Shown: positions 23,291 through 37,591, numbered from the stretch's first letter. The stretch: 64,000 bases of DNA from Dastarcus helophoroides (GCA_028583605.1 CM053326.1:32161431-32225430), one strand, 5' to 3'. Notes: generated from the letters alone by a model not told the origin. Numbers and translations: made by a program.

Positions 23291-23985
23291 TAATGTATTT
23301 CTTTGGTTAGGAGCTGATTGGCAGTCGTTCAAAATATGTCCTTCTTATCTCGTTTGGGTAAAGGTTCTTTCTATTTCTTCTTCAACTTTTTTCTACAAGG
23401 TTTACTAAACAACGACAAACATATACCTGTTATGGGTTTTTAATAATATCCAAGGGTTTTAGTTTAGGTCTAATACTCAATATGGGACCGCAGCATGTTG
23501 CGTAAGGACAGCAGCATGGGTAGTTGCAGAATTTACAGAGTACATTAACAATTTCTTCCAAGTTCGTAAGCTAATTCATTAAAAAGTGGTAGTGGTAAGT
23601 AAAAATTTCAAGAACTTCTTGGGTAGATCGATGAGCATTATCACTCTGGTAAAAAATTTATTAGTATTCTACTTTTTTCTGCCGTTACGTTTTCAAAAGG
23701 AGTTTGGTTTTTTCATTTGCACAGTTTTGTTAAGGTTGGTGATCAAGAAGAATGGTTCACGTCCAGATTCCCAGATTCTTTTTCCCAAGGTTATTAGCTA
23801 ATGAATTTCCCTGTTACCTCATGAGCTAATTTCTGTTACCTGTTACTGGTTCCTTTAGGTGTTGGTTGTTTTCCAGATAATCCTACAGTCATCAGGAAAG
23901 TATTTAACAGACCTACTGCCTGGTGATATAAGCCTCTGGCAATATAGATCTTTTTTTTTATATTTTTGTTTGTCCAACTAGTTTG
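23291..23985. other. Unassigned sequence next to a LINE remnant
   Basis: GC-richer stretch that may be the 3' end of the LINE remnant immediately to its right. The phrase TTATGGGTTTTTA occurs near 23430 and again near 24183. The plus-strand ORF at 23586-23801 has no recognised domain. Confidence 0.35.
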
Positions 23986-23989
23986 CCCT

Positions 23990-24125
23990 GTTGCTTTGGC
24001 GAATCAGATCTATTAATTCCTGAGGGCATCTTCCAGGAAAGTATTTGTAGAAAAGAGACAAGTCACCAACCATCCGCCTGTGTTCCAGTGTTTTGAGAGA
24101 ATTGGTTGCTCTGGTATCATTACCA
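23990..24125 (-). pseudogene. LINE reverse-transcriptase C-terminal fragment
   Basis: On the minus strand the frame reads TNSLKTLEHRRMVGDLSLFYKYFPGRCPQEL, broken here into its recognisable parts LEHRRMVGDLSLFYKYF and GRCPQEL. This is the conserved segment just before the C-terminus of jockey/CR1-like RTs, where relatives have LEHRR, FYKY and a GxCSxEL-like end. The catalytic region is not attached and the frame is soon lost. Confidence 0.65.
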
Positions 24126-26895
24126 TTATCATTATCATCAAATGTAAAGACTACAAATAAAAAGTGCGGTACCTCTCATTTATTATGGGTTTTTAGGAAG
24201 AAGAATTGAAATCTGTTTTTGTAAATCCTTATAATGTGACCTTTTTTGATACAAAAGAAATATATCTTTATTAGGTTAACATTTTTGGTGTCCAGTTCAA
24301 CTTTTTGGAAAACAAATTGTTTATATAATTGAAAATTTTTGTTTTGTTCGGTAATATAAATTGATAAAGCTTGATGAAACAGTAGGGGTATTTTTGTGTG
24401 AAAGTCTCAAATCGCTTTTTAGCGATCGTCGTTACACAATAAGATTTGGTAGGTTTTCAAATTACAATGAGCCCCTTTTATCGCAAGACCCCTTTCAACG
24501 CAATTTTACATCCATCGTCTGCTGACCCCATTTCTTCAATTAGAGTGCTACGAATGTTAAGTTCTTTGCATGTATGCAATTTAATGCCAGATCTTTTTTT
24601 AAACTAAAGTTGCGCAAATTAATGCTACCACTAGGGCTACGAATCTCAGCCTGCAACATACTTCCTTTCGCCTTGCTAGCCGGCGATCGTAAACACTTCG
24701 TGGTGCCACTTAGAATAATTATTCACCACTTTCTAATGGGCTTTACCATAATCCTCTACTGGGAAAAGTTGCAAGATAGTTTTCAATTATTAAAACAATC
24801 TATTTTTCCAAAAAGTCGAACAAGTTATTGAAAATATTTGCTAAATAAAATTCATTTGTTGTTGTTTTCTTGGACAGTAACTTATATGTTAATGCATGGT
24901 TATTCTTTCTAGGTCAGTTGAGATGTTGAAACGTCGCCTATTTTACTATCAACATCGATATCTAAATCTAACATGGAAGTCCATCCTAGTGCAAATGTTG
25001 ACTGACAAACATCGACTGTTCCGTGTCGGGTAATAGCTTTTTTCCATGGAAAGAAGAAAAAAACTTCTCTTGGAATGAAATAGTGACGTTATTATGCAAT
25101 GCAATGTAAATTCGAAAACAATAATACATCCGATGTACTCGACAGAATAGTCATATTCTAGGAAAGCAGCCACTAACTGTCAACATGTACCTAATTCATT
25201 ACGACTCCAGCATTTCTCAGCGAGGACATTCCTACTTATACGGTAAATCTACAATTACTAGTTTTTATACCTCATCAGTAATCGTTATTTATGCCTGATT
25301 ATTATGCATTTTATTCGAAATTCTAACTGTACGATGTAAGACAAACCTGCCACATTCTCCTCCTTCTTCTTCTGCACTGCATATCTTTAGCCATCCCAAG
25401 AGGTTGATCGTAAAAAAACGAGTTTGATGCCATTAAAGAAGTGGTATGAAATTTAAATCAATAGAATATCAATTGCCTTATTAGCATTAACCAGCGCTAA
25501 TTGAATAAAGAAAAGTTTCCAGATGTACGACGCAATAATCAAGAATTTCTTCAAATAAATATTACATGGGTAAGGCCTTCTAAAGTATACTATAAATTGT
25601 CCAAAATTAGAATTTGTTAAACAGCAGTATGCAAAAACATACCTCTTACACTGTAACATCGCATACATTTTATTGCTGCATACTAACTTATTTATTTCTA
25701 ATAAATAATTTAAAGTCGATGTTGTGCTTTCCTCAATTTTTTGGTTTTCAAATCCCAATATTTTTGAATTTGGAATTTTTTTGAATTGTAACGTTCGACT
25801 TGTTTTCTCCAAATTTCAACGATCAATCGACTTTAAAATTGTTTCCAGTTTTTTTTTCTGGAACGTTTGATTTTAATCTCGAGATTTGGACATTACTCAT
25901 TCTGGAAAAGTCAACAAAATTCGACACTGAAAAACGACATATTTCCGTCCGTTTGTCTGCGTGTATGTATGTGATTGCAAGTCTCAATTCTTGACTGGTT
26001 TTTGAGATTCTTGTATTTATCAATTCAGAAACTCTCAGAATAGAAAAAGCTTATCGATTTTGGAAAGGATTGCTCAAATATATTCATTTTTCATTAAAGG
26101 GAAACTTTGAATTTGAAGACTTTTTTTTTGAAAGTTTGGAACTTAAATTCAAAGTTACCAGTTTAAGGACAAAATGTCGAAAAAAATTCGGAAATTGAAC
26201 TGTAAGCTATAACATAAGTCGTGGGCACTTGATTAAAAATCGCCTTTAGATTGTTTCAATAAATGTGAACATTCGCTGGTTTTAAGGGGGATAATCGTGA
26301 AATAAATTGAGATGTATTGACAGCCCAAAAAGGCGAAAACAAAAGCACCGCAGGTTTAAAATATTGTTACAATGTCGTAAAGTGTTTACATTACTGAAAT
26401 GCAATGCACACGATGTGAATTTTATGGTCCAATCATAATACACACTTAGGAACATAACAAACGACAAAAATAAAACAATAAACTATAACAATAACCAGTG
26501 TAGTTCTGTTCGTAAATCAACGGGAGCGGAAACGGGGCGAAGATGCGTGCCTTCCAATTCCCAACGTATACACTAAATCAAAACGGCCTTTCCGGCATAT
26601 TTAGGGGGGCCCCCTCTGTTTTTCCATTAATTTATAATATATATATCGCGCTGAAGACGTCTTATCTACATTGAAATTTTGCCAACAATCGTAAATTCCC
26701 GACCGCACAGGTTTAATCGTCCAGAACTAGCTTCTAAAATATTTATCGGCATAATTTTTCAACCGCTCGTTACACGTGGCGCTGCGCTTGTGTTTCAAAC
26801 TTCCCAGTTAAAAGACCAAGAAGTCTTAAGACTATGATGACAGAAATTTAGAAATCATTGTATTTAAGAAACGTTCTTCTACATTGATTGTTTTC
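24126..26895. other. Unassigned sequence, mostly non-repetitive
   Basis: One of the longer stretches of more balanced composition. ORFs of 85 residues (24574-24831, plus) and 119 residues (25453-25812, minus) show no motif I recognise, no paired splice signals I trust and no codon pattern distinct from chance in AT-rich DNA. GC-rich patches lie at 24650-24720 and 26520-26620. Confidence 0.4.
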
Positions 26896-27467
26896 TTTGG
26901 TACACGTTCCCAGGCAAAATTCGAAATTTTAGAAGCAAGTTCGAAATCTGTGAAAAAAAATGTAAAATTTCAAGAAGAAAGTCGATATTTCAAATTTAGA
27001 ACAAAAATTGCCTAAAAAAATTACAATGTCCATAAAAAGTACAAATTTTAAGTTTAAAGTTAAAATCTTGAACCAAATACTGAAAGCATGGATAAACCGT
27101 CAATGTTAAAATGAAAATGGCAATTTAAAAGAAAAAACCGAAATTCATTAAATAATTTCGAGTTAGTCTCCACATTTTACGATAAAGGTCAAAACTGAAA
27201 GTGTAATTGAAATTATCAGAAAAGAGAAAAACCTAAAATCTTTATAAACAACTCAATCCAAATTCGAAACTTGTGCAAAAATTCCGAAATTGAAGTTAAA
27301 GTTTTTAAAATACAGGCAACATTTCTAGAAATGATAATATTTTAAGTTTTTAACAAAACTTGATTAAAAATGCGGAATTTTCAGGAAAGAAAATTCCAAA
27401 AATTACAACGATAGCATTAGATAAAAAAAATATATTGAAAATTCCAGTTTACAATTAAAAGGGATTG
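26896..27467. repeat. Degenerate AT-rich quasi-repeat, A-phase
   Basis: AAATTTCAAGAAGAAAGTCG-type phrases. No coding signal. Confidence 0.55.
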
Positions 27468-29224
27468 CAGTGAAATCTCTCTTAAGCGGACATCTTCGGG
27501 ACTGCCAAAATATATCCGCATATCGGAGGTGTCCGTTCATGAGACATGGTGACCACAATTTGTTTGCTTACTTATTATTTCAGTTTTTTCAGATATCAGA
27601 CATCAGAAATGTCTTGGAACTTGGAATTTTCTGTTTTTTACTTCATGTTCAAATTTCGTGATTTAAGGTCCAAAGTTTACAGTTCGAAGAAAACTCGAAA
27701 TTTTGACAAAGAAGACGAAACAAATTAATATTCAACATTTTTAACGTTAAGAAATAAAGTTGTACATTTTAAAATAGAAATTTTGAGAAAAAAGGAAAAA
27801 TTGTGAAATTTCTAAAAACGTGTAAAAAAAGTCAAAATGTTAAAAAAAGGCTGACACAAGTTCAATCTGGAATTCTCATTTTTTTCCCTCAAAACTTCGA
27901 ATGTTCAAATCAAAATTTTTATAAAACAATCAAAATTTCTCGTTTTTTATATACCTTCACATTTTTCAAAAGATAAGTCTTAACATTTCTAATTGTTTTC
28001 TTACATGTGACACTAAGATCGAAAATTTGTTATTAAAATACAAGTTCAGAAAAAATGCTGAAGGACGATTATGGGAGTTTTATAAAAAAATTTCTTCAGG
28101 TATTTGCCCTTTAAAGTTGAAATGTTACCTCAAAGTAAACATTATGTTCTCTGGAAATTTTGATTTTAATTAAAATCAATTTATAAACTGAAGCGAAAAT
28201 TTTCGAATCTAAAATTGAACTTTCAACATTTTTCTCGAAATTAGAGTTTAAGTTCCATAGTTGAGGACAAACTCGAAATTTTGGGCATTTTTTAAAATAG
28301 GTAATACTTTTTTCAAAATTATGGCTTTTTCAGTTGGAATTAGGATTTATTTATTCAAAAATTTGATTTTTTATTTTAAATTTCGATTACAAAAAAAAAT
28401 TATAAAAAAATTTAGAATTTCAAGCTTAAACTTCAAACCGAAAACAAAAATTCAAACTTCGAGAGACACTCCCAAAATTTATAAAAAAGAAATTCGACTT
28501 TTGACACCGAAGGTTAAGAAAATCTTGGAAGTGGAAATATTTCTGAGCTTAAAAATTTTGTTTAAATACGAAATTTTTATAACATATCTTAATATTCGAT
28601 GTCCAATTTTTTATAAAAAATCAAATAGAAAGTTTGTTAGTTTTCAAATTACATTAGTTTTTTTTTCATCGTTTTCATTTTGATTAGAAATTTAGTTTTT
28701 TTTATTTTTAAATGTAATTTTCCTCTTTCGAGTTAAAATTCGAATTAAGAAAATTAAAACGTCAAATTAGAAATTATGAAAAAATAGTCGAAATTCCTAA
28801 AAAACTCGATTGCTTAAAGTTCAAAATTTCGAAAAAAAAAACTGTAAATTTTGCTGCAAAATAATATTATTTTTGATTCCTGCTCATATATTTTAAAATA
28901 AAAAATATGTAACTACTTTTTCATTCAATTTCGATGGAGAATTGGTTTACGTTGAAGATATCCTTTGGCAAATTTATTTTTTTCTTTCGATATGTTTGAG
29001 TGAAATATAATATACATTGCGTATAATTTGGTAGTGTCCGGTTAAGAGAGCACATTGGCATGTTGTCTGTAGAAATACGTGTCCGCGTTTGCCCAACAGA
29101 GAGTCTGCTCAACAGAGGTTCTGTTGTATGGAATTTTCTATGATACAATTCTGGTCTATGAAAAACTGTCCGCTTAATAGAGGTGTCCGTTCATTAGAGA
29201 TGTCCGCTAAGGGAGATTTCATTG
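27468..29224. mobile_element. Non-autonomous TIR element with pogo/Tigger-like ends
   Basis: The left end, CAGTGAAATCTCTCTTAAG then CGGACATCT, is mirrored at the right end, which inverted reads CAATGAAATCTCCCTTAGCG then GACATCT. Extra subterminal copies of the GGTGTCCGTTCAT and CCGCTTAATAGAGG motifs lie near both ends. A TA follows the right end (29225-29226); at the left the equivalent position is TG. CAGTG ends with repeated CTTAAGCGGACA motifs are typical of pogo/Tigger-type elements. The interior (about 27560-28920) is only A-phase and T-phase quasi-repeat, with no transposase. The 140-residue ORF at 28261-28683 is a Lys/Phe/Ile-rich repeat translation. Confidence 0.75.
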
Positions 29225-29226
29225 TA

Positions 29227-30115
29227 TGTAACAATTGCAAGTACAAAAATAGAATTTAAAAAAGTCTTAAACAAATTTCTAGTTCAAACAAGAATTTTAA
29301 ATTATTTTTCTTTGAAATGATAATTTTATCGAATCTGTCGTTATCCCAAAAATTACATAAAATGCTCAAGTTCTTTATTTAAGTTTTTACTTGTTTCTCG
29401 CATTTTTGACTTAAATTTAAGAAAATATTAATAGAAATTTTGAGTTATTTTTCGAACCATTTATTTTCCAATTTTTAATTTTTCCATACAGTTCTTACAA
29501 TTAAAATTTAGAAAAGGTTTTTCTAAAAATTCAAGTCCTTCATTGAAACATATTTTTTGTAGTTTCGAGTATATTTTTTTTCCACATTTCGACCATTTTA
29601 TTAAGCTTTCGATTTTTCTCTAAACATTTTTTTTATACCACTTTCTAGTTGTAGTCAAAAGTTTGATTTTTTTCTTGAAATTTAGATTTTTTCCTGTTTA
29701 AGGATAGAAATTTCGAGCTTTTCCATTAATACCGATTTTTTGCAAAAAATTGTCCTTTTCGGCTTTTTTTAAGAAATTTCGATTTTTCAAAGAAAATTAT
29801 TTGTGGAAATTTTTTTATTCAGGTATTTTAATTGCGTGCAAAATTTCAGTTTTTTTGTTGAAAAATGTTTTTTGTCATTTTGATTTATTTAATTTCGGTC
29901 ATGTTCCTGAAGTTTTCATTCTTTCCTAAAAAAACTATAAAAAGTTCGATTTTTTACGAAAAAATACTCCATCGAAATTTTGAAATTTTTCTGGCACTTT
30001 CCACTCGAAATTCGACTTTTAAAAACTTTAAGTTTATACAGGGGTGTTTTGTTGAACAACCAAAATGAAATGTAAATAAAATTGGGCTCTAAACATAAAA
30101 CAATGAACAACTTTT
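29227..30115. repeat. Degenerate AT-rich quasi-repeat, T-phase
   Basis: TTTTTCTTGAAATTTAG and CATTTCGACCATTTT phrases. The short ORFs are repeat translations. Confidence 0.6.
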
Positions 30116-30540
30116 TCTGATATCTATCTTCGTATAGGAACTATTTATTAAAAAATATTCTTTTATACGATCCTTTGAGTAATTTGAACACAAGGTACAA
30201 CAACGAAAAATAAACCCTACTTTATAGATTTTCAAAAATTTTACCATTTACCTTACCTGGCAAAGCAAAACAAGTGAGTTGTTCAGTAGTATTAATAAAT
30301 AAAAATCGAGTGGGTTAAGATCCGAATACCTCGCAGGCCACTATCGAATTATCAAATAATAAACAAATTTTTGTTTTTGTTGCTACTTTTTTTATATTAT
30401 TTTGTAAACAAAGCCGATATGTAAAACAACTTTAGTTTGGCTACCAAGTTACGAAACGTCCTATATATTATGGTAATTAATTTTTAAACTTTCCATTTTT
30501 TTTAAAGCATGCAAGACCATAAATTAGTGTACGTCCTGAA
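30116..30540. other. Unassigned sequence
   Basis: Nothing recognised. Confidence 0.4.
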
Positions 30541-31009
30541 TGCCGATATTCACAAAAAAGATTAAATTTTGAGAAAATAAATGAAAAGTTTTCTAAATGT
30601 TTTTTTAAAGACAAAGTCAAAACTTCAAGAAAACTTCGAAATTTCTATAAAATGTTGAAGAGAAAAAAATGGAAATTTCCTAGAAACAGTCGATATCAGA
30701 TTTTTCTTAAAATTTCGATATTTGTTATTTCGACTTTGTTATTTCTTTTTGCAAAATGTTGACATTTCTCAAGAACAAAAACATAGCAATTATGCATTCT
30801 TCCCATGGGTGTAGGCAGGATTTCGTTTAGGGAGGAGCAAGAATCATTTTAAAAAATTGATAAAAAAAAGAAAACCGCAAAGTGTTTAAATTTTGACAAA
30901 AAAAATGATTATTGGAAAGAAGAGTCCAAAAAGAATTTATATATTCAAAATTTCGAAAAAGACGAATTTAAACTAATTTTAAGAGAAATAGTCGAAATAT
31001 AAAATTTTC
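30541..31009. repeat. Degenerate AT-rich quasi-repeat, A-phase
   Basis: Includes a GC-richer phrase, CATGGGTGTAGGCAGG (30808-30823), resembling the ends seen at 31845 and 33395. It lies just outside the large inverted repeat that follows. Confidence 0.5.
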
Positions 31010-31880
<871 letters not shown>

Positions 31881-32870
31881 ATGATTCTTCCTCAAATTTT
31901 TTAAATGTCTCTTTTATTAAAATTTTAAACTCTTGAGGAAATCTCTACACTTTTACTGAAACCTTGTCTATATTACGAATTTTTTATAAAATAGTCAAGC
32001 GCTTTCTCAAAGATTCGATGATTTTTTTAGAAATTTCAATTTTAATCAAAAAAAAATCTCTGAAAGTGTTTCCGAAATTGAATATTTCTTTCGAGAATTT
32101 TCTATAAGTTTTTGTAATGGAAATCTGGAATTATTGTCTCGGTGTAAAATTTTGATTTTTTATTGAAAAATGTTTTTTGTTACTGTCGATTTTTTTTAGT
32201 TTTAGTCTTGTTGAAATTTCTGTTTTTCCTTAAACATTTTTATAGAAATTTCTAGTTTGAGTCGAAAGTCTTATTTGTTCTTAAAATCTCGATTTTCCTT
32301 CAAAAACAACTTATTGACATTTCGAGCTTTTCCTCGAAGTTTCGGTTGTTTCTCCACAAATGACCTTACAACTTTCTTATATATCTTTCTTCTGATTTCT
32401 TCTTCGATTTTTTTAAACGATATTTTAAACAAATTAATTTATATAAATTACGAGTTCTTCTTGATATTTCAATTGCTTGCAAAATTTTGTCGAAAAATGT
32501 CATCTTTTTTTAATTTCGATTATTTTCCCGAAAGTGTGACTTATTTCTAAAAAATTATCGAAAATTCAAAGTTTTATGAAAAAAAATTGGCACAATGTTG
32601 TATTTTCTCTGAACATTTCCACTCCAAATTTCGACTTTGAATTTTTTGATGATCAATATATTTTGTAGTTTGATTTTGTTTTGCTGTTAATGACCAATTT
32701 ACCAAAATTTTTATTTTTAACTAAAAATTTTTTACATTTTTCAGTTTTACTCGAAAAAAGCTTTAAAGACATTTCAAGTTATATTTTGGAAATTTGAATT
32801 GTGCTAGAATATTTGAATTTTTTTTTTGAGACGACATCAATTGTTTAGGGAATATTTTGAGTTTATCATC
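31881..32870. repeat. Degenerate AT-rich quasi-repeat, T-phase (spacer of the inverted repeat)
   Basis: TTTCTCGAAGTTTCGG and TTTCGATTATTTTCCC phrases. No coding signal. Confidence 0.55.
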
Positions 32871-33385
32871 GTATTAAGCGTTCATTTGTATGTTACATGT
32901 ACCAATAAAAATTTAAATAGCGAATCACAATAGCAAAATTACCAATGAGATATTTTAGAGAGGGTCACGTGCATAATATTACCAATGGAAAAATTTGCAG
33001 CAGTTAAGCGAGCATCCAAAATTGAGGCAGCTATCTTTCCATGGCGAAGATGTGTGGGTTTAGACGATAACGCCTGGTTTAAGAGAAGGTTTGCTTTCCT
33101 CTGTTCGGAATTTTTAAGGAACGAGTCCGCATACCGAGATATTTTCCATCTCACGGAAGCTGCTTGGAACGTGATTACCACATACCTTAAATAATACCTC
33201 AGTGCATAATTATATGGTACTAGCAACTTTTTGGTAGCACATTACAGTTATTGTTTTTTAATTAGTTTTATATATGTTTTTAGAAAATGTTTAATAATTT
33301 AAGTTGTTGGAAAAACGTATCTAATCCGTATTTAAGGAAACTTGAGATTATTATTTCATTGAAAAGAAAAGTTAGTTTTAAGAAG
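32871..33385. other. Non-repetitive patch with overlapping ORFs on both strands
   Basis: This patch between the arms of the inverted repeat has balanced composition. A 69-residue plus-strand ORF (32985-33194; starts MEKFAAVKRASKIEAAIFPW) and a 95-residue minus-strand ORF (32939-33226) overlap almost fully. Neither has a motif I recognise. The plus-strand product has a varied, protein-like composition unlike the repeat ORFs, so it may be a relic of an element or a gene fragment. No function is proposed. Confidence 0.3.
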
Positions 33386-34240
33386 ACAGGCGTAGCTAGA
33401 TAGGGCAGGGTGGGGCGCTTGCTCCCCCTCTGGCTCATGCCGTTAAACGAAAATTTATATTCAACTGAGAAGACTTTCTCAAAGAGATTTCTATTCGATA
33501 AAATTCGTCCTTTTTTAAGCTATTGACATTTTCTCGAAATTTCGACTTATTTCTGAAAATTCGTCTTTTTTCATAAATTCGTTTCGAAATTTCAAATTTA
33601 TTCCTAAAATTCGATTTTTTTCATCAGAATCCGACTTAAGTCAAAATTTCGGATTTTTATCTCAAAATTTATCGTTTAATTTTTCGAAATTTTACTATTT
33701 CTCAAAATTCGTTTTTTCAGGAAACTTCGGCTTTTCTTTAAATTTTGATTTTCTGAAAATTTTGGCTTGTTTTTAAGATTTAACTTTTTCCTCAAAATTT
33801 GATCGATTTTTTCATAAAAATATTTATTTGGAAATTTGTATAATGACTTTTTAGAAATTTTGTAAAAAGACAAAAATGCCGAGAAAATTTTTCCTCGAAT
33901 GGTTTAAAACTGAAATTCAACTTGTTTCTCAAAATTTCAACGTTTATCTCAATATTGGACATTTTCTAACTTAAGGTGGAGCAGATCAGGGCGCATGTCT
34001 GCCTTTGATTTAAGCGGGCAAGTGAAAACTCTAGAAATTACATTTTTCTCAAAATTTGTCCTTTTTCCAAAATTTCGACAAAATTTGACCCCCTCTGACG
34101 AATTTCGAGTGTTTACTAAACTTCGACTTTTTTTAAATTTTGATTTTTTTTCTAATTTCCAAGGAAAAAAATTGAAATTATCAGAAAAAAACAAATTTAA
34201 AAAAATAGAAACTTGGATATTTTTCTGAAAATCCGTGTGT
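33386..34240. repeat. Right arm of the large inverted repeat
   Basis: Inverted counterpart of 31010-31880 (anchors listed there). It lacks the GA expansion. The outer part contains GTGGAGCAGATCAGGGCGC and the inner edge GGGCAGGGTGGGGCGC. Confidence 0.75.
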
Positions 34241-35810
34241 TCGCAAATTTAAAATTTATCCTAAAATTCCATCCTGTATGTTCCCGGAAAACTGAATATT
34301 TTTCTTGAAAATTCGTATCTTTCTTAAAACTTTGACTTTTTTCAAGATTTGTTTTTTCATAAACAGCTATTCCCAAAGTTGTACTTTTTCTTAAAGTTTG
34401 AATTTTTTCTATAAAATATCGATATTTGATACTTTAGGTGGTAGTTTTTCTAGAGATGTCAACTGTTTTTCAGATTTCTTTTTTTTTTAATTGCTTTATT
34501 TTTATCAACATCAGGTTTTTCTGAAGATTTTGATCTTTAGGAATTTGATTTTTCAGAAATGTTGACAGGTTTCTTAAAATTTTACCGATAATTTTATATC
34601 AAAATGCGATATTCAACTTTGCTAAAAATTTTGAATTTTTCTCTTAAAATTATTATAAATTCGTCTTTTTCGAAATTTCGACTTTATTCTCAAAATTCTC
34701 TTTTTTGAACTCTGCTTTCCGAAATCAATTTTTTTAATCAAAATTCTGCCACTTTTCCAAATATTTGTTTTTTTTTATTAAATTTTGACTTTTCTAAATT
34801 TAACTCCAGAAATTTCACCTTCATATTTCGCCTTATTTTTGAAATTTTGACTTTTATTTCAAAATGCGATGTTTTAGTTTCTGGAAATTTCTGGACTTTT
34901 TCCTCGAAATTGGTTTTTTTCCTTAAATGTCAGTTTTGTCGAAATTCGTCTTTTTTCTCTAAATTAGATCGGCATATTTTCGAAAATTAAAAATGTTGAA
35001 AAAAATATTTTCGGGAAATTTTGAGAAAAAGATTTTTGTATATTCAATTTCTTTATTGAAATTTAAATATTATGTCAAAATTAGAATAAAAAAGTAGAAA
35101 TTTTGAGAAAAGTGTTTTTGGAAATTGCGAATTTTTTCACAATATTTGACATTTGCAAATATTTTGGCATTTTTAAAATTTTCAGCATTTTTCGAGTTCT
35201 TCCGAAAGGTTGGGTTTATATTCAATTACGGTTTTGTAAAAAATTTGTTCCCAAAATAGGGTTTTTTTCTCAAAAATTGTTGCTTTCGAAATTACGACTT
35301 TATTCTACTTTTTTCTCTCAAAATTGAACTTTCATTTTTTTAATATTCGTTTTTTTTGATTTTTTGTAAATTTAAATTGCCGAAAATTTGATGTTTCTTA
35401 AAATTTGCCTTATTCTGAAAATTTTGACTCATATTTCAAATAGGGATGTTTTATGCTTCTCGAAAATTTCCACTTACAATGAAAAATTTTTCTCCAAGTT
35501 AGAACTTTTCAGAAAATTACTTCCTTTTTTTTTACAAAACTTCACCTTTAAAAGTATAATTTTTTTAAATTTTCAACATTTTTTGAGATTTTTCGAAAGA
35601 TTAGGATTTTATTTAAAACACGATTTTCCAAACATTTAAAATTTTTCCCAAAACTTTCTCTTGAAAATGTTTACTTTTTTCAAGAGATTTCAACCTTTTT
35701 CTCGACATTTCGACGGTATTTTTGGAAATCTTTGAAATTTCGATAGTTCTCGATTTTTTCGAAAAAGTTCGGTTTTTATTTTAGATTCAATTTTCTGACT
35801 GTTTTCGTAG
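34241..35810. repeat. Degenerate AT-rich quasi-repeat, T-phase
   Basis: TTCTCAAAATTCTCTTTTT and GAAATTTCGACTTTATTC phrases. ORFs at 35103 and 35388 are repeat translations. Confidence 0.65.
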
Positions 35811-37370
35811 AGTAGCGACTCTTTTATACGAACTGTGTAATATAACGAAACAGTAAATAGCTAAATCAATTGTAGTTGGTAATTAATTGTCGCGAAAATT
35901 ACGCAATCTAGAATGCGAATGTAGTGAGGTGATCAACACTTTCTAGGAATATTGTAATGGAAGTAAAAATCTCACGCATTCACAAATCAGAGCTGCATAA
36001 AAGTGTAGCTGGAACGCCAGTCACATAAAATACTACTGGCTATTATAATGCAACAGGATATAAGAAGCAGTAATGCATTGGCATAAACAATAAAGAATGG
36101 CTGGAGACAACCATTAGGAACAATTAACATTTAAAAGAATTTCACTGCGAATAAATATAAAATAAATAACGTGTATCGACGGAGCCAGCTTAACTCTCTC
36201 ATTATCTTACCTTCTATGTCTTAAGAAATAAAGCATTGCACACTCGACTGGTTAGAATTTCTGAAAAAGCTCGAAGAGTCTAAGTTAACCTCTAATTGCT
36301 GCTGTGCACAACTAATGGAAAAAATGAAACGGTCTTTAATTTACAATGATTAAACGGATCACGCTTGACTTTGCAGCCTTTATGAGATTTTCCCACGTAA
36401 CTTCTGGTGGCTATCTCTGCATGAATCAACTCGACCATTCATGAAATTTCAGCCGATCATCTCCATGATATGATGAATGTGTGCAAGGTTGAATTCGGTA
36501 GTGATAACTGTTTACACACTCTGTTGACAAGATTAATCAGCAGACACTGATTTTATCTTTCGAAATATGTAAATTTTCCACACTCATACTTTGCAATAAA
36601 ATTAAACAATACTTAAGCTGAAAAACAAAAGAAAAAAATTAACTATAATTCATTCATAATTGGGCGGTCGATGACTCCAAGTAGCTTAGATATCGCTAGA
36701 TAGCGCGACAGTTGTGCCATATTTTAAAATCGGGAATCGGGAGAAACAAAATATTCTTTTTGTTATGCCTGAAGGACGGAAAGTTGCAAGTCATCAAGCA
36801 ATATTTTCGGTTTAGGAAGCACGCAAAATCTTTTGCTTTTGCGCATGATAACAGAGATAATGAATGACAGAGAGAAGAAAGTTAATGTTAAATCGCGAAC
36901 AGTGCGGAATATTAAAAAAGAAATGAATGCAATATGTAACTTGTTCAGAACATTTCGAGAACAAGTTTTTTATGGAATTTCAGGAAATAAAATCAAATTA
37001 TGAAGTACTAGAATGGTTTGGATACTTGGACACTTCACAAGGGGCTTGCTTATTTCATTGGTGTTTTGAAATGTGTCCTTTCATTTTATTAAAACTGTAA
37101 ATTGTAAAAAGTTTTTATGAGAAATATAACTCAAGAACTCTTCGCAAACCTAAAATCTAGGTTTTTATGTACACCTAACTTTATGTAGTTACGGACCACT
37201 TTCAAAAATTCAGAAGCACCATGGACCCCTTTTCGCGGAATTCATTCAGGGGCAGGCGACAATTATTTTGAAAAATTGATTTTGATTTAAATACATAAAC
37301 TAGGGGAATCCTAGAATCCCTAAATTTAAAGAAAGGGTCTGATTTTAGGAATAAACCATAAGATATTGAA
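35811..37370. other. Unassigned, mostly non-repetitive sequence
   Basis: No recognised gene. Near 37190-37255 GGACCACTTTC and CATGGACCCCTTTTCGCG resemble subterminal parts of hAT elements and echo GGACCACTC and ATGGACCCC near 41550-41575, but no boundaries could be drawn. Confidence 0.4.
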
Positions 37371-37377
37371 TTTTCAT

Positions 37378-37440
37378 AACTATTAAACTTCATTAAGGAT
37401 TAAAACAACAACAGATATTAAAATTTCCACGATATTAATT
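37378..37440 (-). mobile_element. PLE family 3 3'-end fragment, left of mariner
   Basis: CATAACTATTAAACTTCATT, GGATTAAAACAACAACAG and AATTTCCACGAT match 22255-22310 in the same orientation. The fragment stops where the mariner begins. Confidence 0.7.
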
Positions 37441-37591
37441 CGAGGGTAAATCAAATATGAACCGGAATTTGTTTTAAAAATTTATTGGTACAAGATACAT
37501 ATATGAAAGTTATTAGCTATTTTTCTACATAATCTCCTGATTTTGTTTTGCATTTTTCCCAACGGATTAAGAGTGTTTTAATGCCATCATC

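Noticed and set aside
24574..24831. 85-residue plus-strand ORF as a possible gene
   Set aside because: Composition is somewhat protein-like, but no family resemblance, start context or exon structure supports it.
25453..25812. 119-residue minus-strand ORF
   Set aside because: No recognisable motif, and a length that AT-rich DNA can give by chance where TAA/TAG happen to be out of frame. I cannot support a gene.
28261..28683. 140-residue plus-strand ORF
   Set aside because: Lys/Phe/Ile/Asn-rich product of A-phase and T-phase quasi-repeat inside a TIR element; no domain and no codon signal.
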